A DNA stretch of 64,000 nucleotides from a virus. Under the pieces are notes generated by a model. That model searched no databases. It saw nothing but the letters and a program-made list of their open reading frames with translations, and was not told the DNA's origin. The stretch lies in the IMG/VR virus record IMGVR_UViG_3300027895_000005, positions 41,490 through 105,489 of that record; one strand, 5' to 3'. Positions 60,123 to 64,000 of the stretch are shown here, piece after piece. Position numbers and translations under genes: made by a program. Within the stretch, counting starts at the first letter, position 1, and each line of letters opens with the position of its first letter.

Positions 60123-61732
60123 TTCTTTGCCTCCCTTGTTTCTCGTTCCCGCTGCTGGGCAAGCACCTGTTGCCCCATGCTGTAACAATCCTCGAACGTA
60201 AGGATTGACAGCACCGCCGGTTCCTTGAGCAGATACCCCGACAGGGCGATGTGAGCGAGAATCGACGGCCCTTTCAACTCCGGCGGGCGAGCGTAGTTCC
60301 TCAGCGCCTTGAGCCAGTAATCGCGTTCGACGCCGAGAAACGCCGCCGCTTTCTTTAAGTCTACCGGATCGGTAGCATACCAGTGAAATTGACGACTGTA
60401 CCACTGCACGGCCTTGGAGACGGTCAACCCTATCGGAAAGTCTTCCGTCGTCGTGGCTTTCTCGAAGAACTCCACGAACTTCTGTTCGTCGTCGGCCAGC
60501 GGCTTGTAGATGTCCGACTTCAACAGTTTGCGGGACTCCAGATCCTCTTGTGGATCGGTGAACGCCAGGAACGTCCATTGTCCGGCCTTGTCCCTCTTCC
60601 TGACGTCGTCCTCGAACGGTTTCAGCACGTTCGGCCAGTGGCACTGCAAGCAATCCAACAAGATGTGTAGTTGCTTGCTGTTTCTCTCGTTCAGGAGACT
60701 GCTGGAATGCAACCCGTGGGTGTCGCCTGGCGCGATGTTCTGACGCACAGCCTTGAACGTCTTCTTGTCCTTGTCCTTGACGATGGCGTTCAGGAACATC
60801 ACCGGCCCGCGGTTCGGAAGAGATGCAAACCACTCCTGAGCGTTAAAATCGAACCTGCCGGTCTGATCCTTCTTTGTGAGATCTGGGCGGCGGATGTTGT
60901 TTATCGCAACACCCCTGCCCTTCTGCACGTTCGTGTCGAACGTCGCCCAGACGCCGCCGCCTCTTGCCTTGTAGCGGAAAAGCTGCCTGTTCTGGTCGCT
61001 GATTCCGCTGCGGTCCAGTACCGCCATGTACTCACGACCGAAGATCTCGGAACCCTTCAGAAACTCGCTTTTTGGGTCGATGAGTTGGAAGTAATCATCC
61101 AGCGTGTCCAGTTTCAGCCAGTCGTAGTAGCCGATGCCGGAATCCGCCTGGTTGAGCAAGTTGAGTTGCCGGCTGCTCTGCACGAACAGCCACTCGGCCA
61201 TGAGCACCGGGGCTTCGCTCCAAGTCATCTCCCGAAGCGCAATCAACTCCTTGCTGGGCAACCACGGTGCCCCGACGATGGCTTTCGCGCCGGCGGGAAC
61301 CGTGGTGGTGTATTTCTGCCGCTTGACGAACTTCCCGCCGTCGTGCTTGCTGTAGCCGCCGGGCCAGACCATCAAGAGGGTTGTTTCTTTCGCGAACTCG
61401 ACTTCAAGGTGGAAGTAGGGATCTGTATCAGCAGCATTTTCCCAGGTGCCTGGATCAAATTTCGGCTCATCCAACCTCAGACGCCATAGCCAAGGTTCTA
61501 CCTGCACGAAGTCTACGATTTCAGAGTATCTGGAGAGTAGGTTTATCCTGAGCTTTTCTACAGTGCGGAATCGTTGGGAGGGCTTCGCCACCCACAAGTA
61601 CCGGGTGACTGGCTGTAGATAAACCGGGACCGTGCGAATGTCCTGATGCGCCCGCGCCACCGCGTCGGCCGGACTCGCGGCGTCGGCCGACAGGGCGAGC
61701 AGGAGCAGAACTACCAGTGCCTTCAGACGCAT
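60119..61732 (-). CDS. Large secreted protein with CxxCH motif
   Basis: 537 residues from ATG 61732 (an upstream ATG at 61825 gives a non-signal-like lead). Signal peptide (LKALVVLLLLALSADAASPA). The mature protein has a c-type haem site C361-L-Q-C364-H365-W-P-N in a helical context after 'SSSLLNERNSKQLHILLD', and several Trp/Tyr-rich segments. It resembles the large planctomycete secreted proteins that end in cytochrome-like modules. Operon partner of the smaller CxxCH protein. Whether it travels in the virion or acts in the host periplasm is unclear. Confidence 0.75.
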   Translation of the reverse strand: MRLKALVVLLLLALSADAASPADAVARAHQDIRTVPVYLQPVTRYLWVAKPSQRFRTVEKLRINLLSRYSEIVDFVQVEPWLWRLRLDEPKFDPGTWENAADTDPYFHLEVEFAKETTLLMVWPGGYSKHDGGKFVKRQKYTTTVPAGAKAIVGAPWLPSKELIALREMTWSEAPVLMAEWLFVQSSRQLNLLNQADSGIGYYDWLKLDTLDDYFQLIDPKSEFLKGSEIFGREYMAVLDRSGISDQNRQLFRYKARGGGVWATFDTNVQKGRGVAINNIRRPDLTKKDQTGRFDFNAQEWFASLPNRGPVMFLNAIVKDKDKKTFKAVRQNIAPGDTHGLHSSSLLNERNSKQLHILLDCLQCHWPNVLKPFEDDVRKRDKAGQWTFLAFTDPQEDLESRKLLKSDIYKPLADDEQKFVEFFEKATTTEDFPIGLTVSKAVQWYSRQFHWYATDPVDLKKAAAFLGVERDYWLKALRNYARPPELKGPSILAHIALSGYLLKEPAVLSILTFEDCYSMGQQVLAQQRERETREAKK

Positions 61733-61854
61733 GAAAAGACGGCTCCAACTGCCCCCAATGCTAACCCCACCCACCACAGGAACCTTCCCTCGCCCCGCTC
61801 CAGCAGCAGCGAGATCAGGGAGCAAGCGACCAGTACCAGGCTTGCGAGTAGCAC
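61723..61854 (-). CDS. Small membrane protein
   Basis: 43 residues from GTG 61854. Two hydrophobic spans (LLASLVLVACSLISLLLE and WWVGLALGAVGAVFSCV) around R-G-E-G-R. Overlaps the cytochrome-like gene start by 10 bases. Possibly a small holin-like or anchoring peptide. Confidence 0.58.
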   Translation of the reverse strand: MLLASLVLVACSLISLLLERGEGRFLWWVGLALGAVGAVFSCV

Positions 61855-61858
61855 ATGG

Positions 61859-61975
61859 TCACCCCATCGTCAGCGACAGCAACCACACCACCACGCCCAG
61901 CGCCCCCGTCACCGGGTAAAACCGCATGGCGAACCAACCCACGATAAGGAGCAGCAGCTTGACGTTCTCGATCAT
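61859..61975 (-). CDS. Small membrane peptide
   Basis: 38 residues from ATG 61975 (ATGA overlap). Almost wholly hydrophobic (MIENVKLLLLIVGWFAMRFY ...). Its first 11 residues, and 20 bases of DNA, are identical to the start of the next gene upstream, pointing to a local duplication. Confidence 0.58.
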   Translation of the reverse strand: MIENVKLLLLIVGWFAMRFYPVTGALGVVVWLLSLTMG

Positions 61976-62256
61976 CGGCGATCCTTCCGCATCCGTTCGA
62001 ATTCCCACTGAGAGACCACCCTATCCTGCACGAACACGCCGTCGAAACTCGCCCTCATGAGGTACTGCCACGGTTCGGCAGGCGGCGGGGCCAACCGGTA
62101 CAGCAGAACGTGTTCATAGCCTTTCCACCTGCCTGATGTCGTCCGGTACGTCGTTGGGGCCTTGCTCCGGTATTTTGCCGGAACCGGAGCGGCGGAACTC
62201 TGCACGCAGAGGACGAAGCAACCGATGAGCAAGAGAAGCTTGACGTTCTCGATCAT
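61972..62256 (-). CDS. Secreted hypothetical protein
   Basis: 94 residues from ATG 62256. Begins MIENVKLLLLIGCFVLCVQS (signal peptide), then a basic region 'PVPAKYRSKAPTTYRTTSGR' and an aromatic domain 'HVLLYRLAPPPAEPWQYLMR'. Shares its first 11 residues with the membrane peptide at 61859. Unknown. Confidence 0.65.
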   Translation of the reverse strand: MIENVKLLLLIGCFVLCVQSSAAPVPAKYRSKAPTTYRTTSGRWKGYEHVLLYRLAPPPAEPWQYLMRASFDGVFVQDRVVSQWEFERMRKDRR

Positions 62257-62504
62257 GTTTTCACGTCTTCCGCTGCGCACCACATGAAGGGCATTCCCTG
62301 AAGCGGTTCAGACCGCAACTCCATCACGTCCTCGCCCTTGTGCGCCTCGCCTTTCTTGATCTCGACCCATCCGGCAAGCACGTTGCCATTGTCCCTGCGG
62401 ACGAAGTATCTGGAGGTAGGGGTGGGCGCTGGTTCGGTTGCCCTCGCAGCGGTTGCCCCGAGGGCGAGCGGGACAAGGGCCGCCAGCAGTTCACGTCGAT
62501 TCAT
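62253..62504 (-). CDS. Small secreted protein (Tat-like signal)
   Basis: 83 residues from ATG 62504. Starts M-N-R-R-E-L-L-A-A-L-V-P-L-A-L-G-A-T-A, a twin-arginine-like signal peptide, then a short beta domain 'RYFVRRDNGNVLAGWVEIKK' with one Cys near the end. Unknown. Confidence 0.65.
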   Translation of the reverse strand: MNRRELLAALVPLALGATAARATEPAPTPTSRYFVRRDNGNVLAGWVEIKKGEAHKGEDVMELRSEPLQGMPFMWCAAEDVKT

Positions 62505-62602
62505 GGTCACGTTTTTTCCCCCGACAGCACCACCATTTTCCACAGCTAAACACGCGAGATCGGCTCAAAAACAAGGGGTTTTTCAGACCCGACGGCACCG
62601 CC

Positions 62603-63220
62603 CTATTTCGCCGGAATCGCCATCCAGGCATGGCTGTTTGCCGCGCTGCTAGACTGCGCCACCGTGTGGGACGGCGGTTGCACGGTGGGTTTCGAGGCGT
62701 CGAGGGCGTCGAGCACTTCCATTCGCGCGTAGGCGTCGTTGTCCGCTTCGATTCGTTTGATGGCAAGGCGAACCTTGACCTCGACCAGGTTACGTTCTTT
62801 GATTGTCAGCAGCGGCAGGGCGTCTTTCTCGCCAGCGGTCAGATAGTTGATCGAGTTGGCGAGTTCATCGGCAAGGAAACCCACCCGAACGCCGGGAACA
62901 ACGAACATCTTGCGGTCGCAGCGATCCTTCGGGACGTGCGGGCCTTCGAGTTTGCACCACGTCGCTTCTCGGCTGTCCAGGCGCGCCAGGATCACCTTGC
63001 ACACGCCGGAGGGTTCGAACGGCTTGAACGCCCACGTCCACGACGCCTTGACGCCACGCCACCCGAGCAACCCGGCTTTCTTCGCGGCCCACGAGGCGAG
63101 ACTGCCGGCGACGGCGACCATCGCGGCGGTGAGCAGGGACAGAGCAATGGTGACGGGGTCGCCATCGCGGATGTGGGTCAGGACGGATTCGACGGACTTC
63201 ATGGTCGGGTCGTGTGTCAT
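62603..63220 (-). CDS. Membrane-anchored hypothetical protein
   Basis: 205 residues (ATG 63220 or 63202). One transmembrane helix near the N-terminus (IALSLLTAAMVAVAGSLASW), a basic-aromatic juxtamembrane segment, then a soluble helical domain 'GFLADELANSINYLTAGEKD ... RNLVEVKVRLAIKRIEADND'. Located between secreted proteins and the Ig-like gene; could be a virion-envelope or lysis accessory, but no family recognised. Confidence 0.66.
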   Translation of the reverse strand: MTHDPTMKSVESVLTHIRDGDPVTIALSLLTAAMVAVAGSLASWAAKKAGLLGWRGVKASWTWAFKPFEPSGVCKVILARLDSREATWCKLEGPHVPKDRCDRKMFVVPGVRVGFLADELANSINYLTAGEKDALPLLTIKERNLVEVKVRLAIKRIEADNDAYARMEVLDALDASKPTVQPPSHTVAQSSSAANSHAWMAIPAK

Positions 63221-63326
63221 GAAAGAACCCTCCGAAGGGCGAGATGTGGGCGGGCGATCCCTGGAGAAACAGGGCGGCGACGCCGAGTCAACCGCCCCGC
63301 CCTTCCCGTTGCCCAGGTCGGGAAGA

Positions 63327-63755
63327 TCAGTGTGTAGTCACCGCGCCCGGCTGTACGATCACGGCGCCGGCCGGTCCGGTGACGATGTCCTGCGTCCAGA
63401 CGACGGTTGTCGTCGCGCCCAGCGGAGAAGTGGGGTCGGCCCACGTGATGACGAACGTGATGTCGGCCGACGTCCCCACGGCGGGAGCAGGGACGGCCGA
63501 GTGAATCATCCCGCCCGTCAGTCCGGTCATCGGGTCCACGGTCACCACGGCAGGCGCGTCGCTGGTGGCAACCACCGTGCCGGCCGGTTGCACGGGCAAC
63601 ACGTTGCCGGACACGTCGGTCACGACGAGGGAAAAGGCAACGTCGCCGTTGGGCAACATGCTGTAGGGTATCGAGCCGGCGCCCGCCTTCGCACCAGCGA
63701 CGGCTTTTGCTGCAGCCTTTGCGCCGGTCGTTTTCTTGTGAGCAGTCCAGGTCAT
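63327..63755 (-). CDS. Ig-like (BIG2-type) virion-like protein
   Basis: 142 residues. After a Lys/Ala-rich start (TTGAKAAAKAVAGAKAGAGS) comes a bacterial Ig-like fold: 'FSLVVTDVSGNVLPVQPAGT', 'TSDAPAVVTVDPMTGLTGGM', 'TSADITFVITWADPTS'. Such domains decorate phage tails and capsids and aid attachment. It ends with 'VQPGAVTTH', nearly identical to the end of the next gene. Confidence 0.75.
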   Translation of the reverse strand: MTWTAHKKTTGAKAAAKAVAGAKAGAGSIPYSMLPNGDVAFSLVVTDVSGNVLPVQPAGTVVATSDAPAVVTVDPMTGLTGGMIHSAVPAPAVGTSADITFVITWADPTSPLGATTTVVWTQDIVTGPAGAVIVQPGAVTTH

Positions 63756-63794
63756 AGGAGGTCTTCCTTTGGGAGAGAAAGGGCGAACGATAGG

Positions 63795-64000
63795 TCAGTG
63801 GGTCGAAACCGCCCCAGGCACGACTTCGACCTTAGCGGGAAGCGGTTGCGGCGCCGTCGTCAGCAACGTCTTGATCGCCCTGACGTCCACGGCGATGACG
63901 GACAGTTGGGCGTTCTGCGTCTCGAGCAGGACGTTCGTTGTCTTGAGTTCCGCGAGGATCTGTCCGAGGATCGTTTCCGCATTCAGGTCTTCGACGTCGG
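63795..64000 (-). CDS. Virion-type protein (partial at right edge)
   Basis: Only the last 68 residues are visible. A coiled-coil-like helix (AELKTTNVLLETQNAQLSVI) then 'LPAKVEVVPGAVSTH'. The end matches that of the Ig-like protein, suggesting a shared C-terminal motif. The 5' part lies outside the window. Confidence 0.65.
   Translation of the reverse strand, partial: DVEDLNAETILGQILAELKTTNVLLETQNAQLSVIAVDVRAIKTLLTTAPQPLPAKVEVVPGAVSTH

Noticed and set aside
59787-60833. 348-codon minus-strand frame starting at 60833
   Set aside because: Its first 237 codons overlap the CxxCH gene in another frame and are Arg/Gly filler; only the last 111 codons, from GTG 60122, look real.

Overview
The window looks like one continuous piece of a temperate tailed-phage genome (non-integrated form or provirus interior), high in GC. 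The likely host group is the Planctomycetes, Gemmata-like. The host inference rests on several proteins carrying the short '(I/A)-Y/F-A-D-W-L-E-(D/E)' repeat-companion (TIGR02996-type) module typical of that group, a DUF1580-type DNA-binding protein, and secreted CxxCH proteins of planctomycete character. No bacterial housekeeping genes, rRNA genes or CRISPR arrays were seen.

Layout. (1) 1-10.7 kb, minus strand: packaging and head genes, read leftwards from a small-terminase-like protein and TerL through small accessory genes to a large portal-like protein. The portal carries an unusual C-terminal GNAT-like domain and is followed by a gene with an ADP-ribosyltransferase domain that leaves the window. 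(2) 10.8-13.1 kb, plus strand: a short operon with three related DUF3102-like genes, closed by two strong terminators. (3) 13.2-17.6 kb: integration and lysogeny module: a tRNA 3'-end fragment (candidate attP core), tyrosine integrase, DUF1580 protein, and a minus-strand regulatory operon (ribbon-helix-helix protein, BRO-N antirepressor, two unknowns) read from a divergent, palindrome-rich promoter region. (4) 17.5-54.5 kb, plus strand: a very long early operon of tightly overlapping small genes. It holds many zinc-ribbon proteins, a SWIM protein, a sigma-70-like factor, HTH regulators, two ParB-like proteins, SSB-like proteins, a primase-helicase, an iteron cluster that looks like a replication origin, a GIY-YIG/deoxyribosyltransferase fusion, a VRR-NUC nuclease, a C5 methyltransferase, and an N4/N6 methyltransferase split by an intein. 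It continues with a DpdA-like transglycosylase plus QueC, ThyX, DUF3310, a SLOG protein, a HAD protein and a ribbon-helix-helix regulator with matching operators. (5) 54.5-64 kb, mostly minus strand: secreted and membrane proteins, a degenerate tRNA-like locus, a Gly/Arg-rich secreted protein, an Acb2/Tad1-type cyclic-nucleotide sponge, two secreted proteins with c-type cytochrome CxxCH motifs, and Ig-like or coiled virion-type proteins.

How it fits together. The divergent region at 17.4-17.6 kb is probably the lysis-lysogeny switch. The plus operon supplies replication (primase-helicase, SSB-like proteins, iterons, ParB-like proteins), nucleotide metabolism (ThyX, deoxyribosyltransferase, HAD) and DNA modification (C5 and N4/N6 methyltransferases, 7-deazaguanine pathway). 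Late genes are on the minus strand at both ends, which would join into one long late operon if the genome is circular or circularly permuted.

Most unusual points: homing-endonuclease-type HNH genes have invaded two conserved genes in three places (two nested out of frame inside the DNA methyltransferase, one of them within an intein; one splitting a HAD gene and leaving a duplicated N-terminus). Others are a 29-bp perfect inverted repeat framing 12 copies of an octamer behind the primase, virion-region ART and GNAT domains, and phage-borne c-type cytochrome motifs. All calls are made by eye from sequence; no database search was run.
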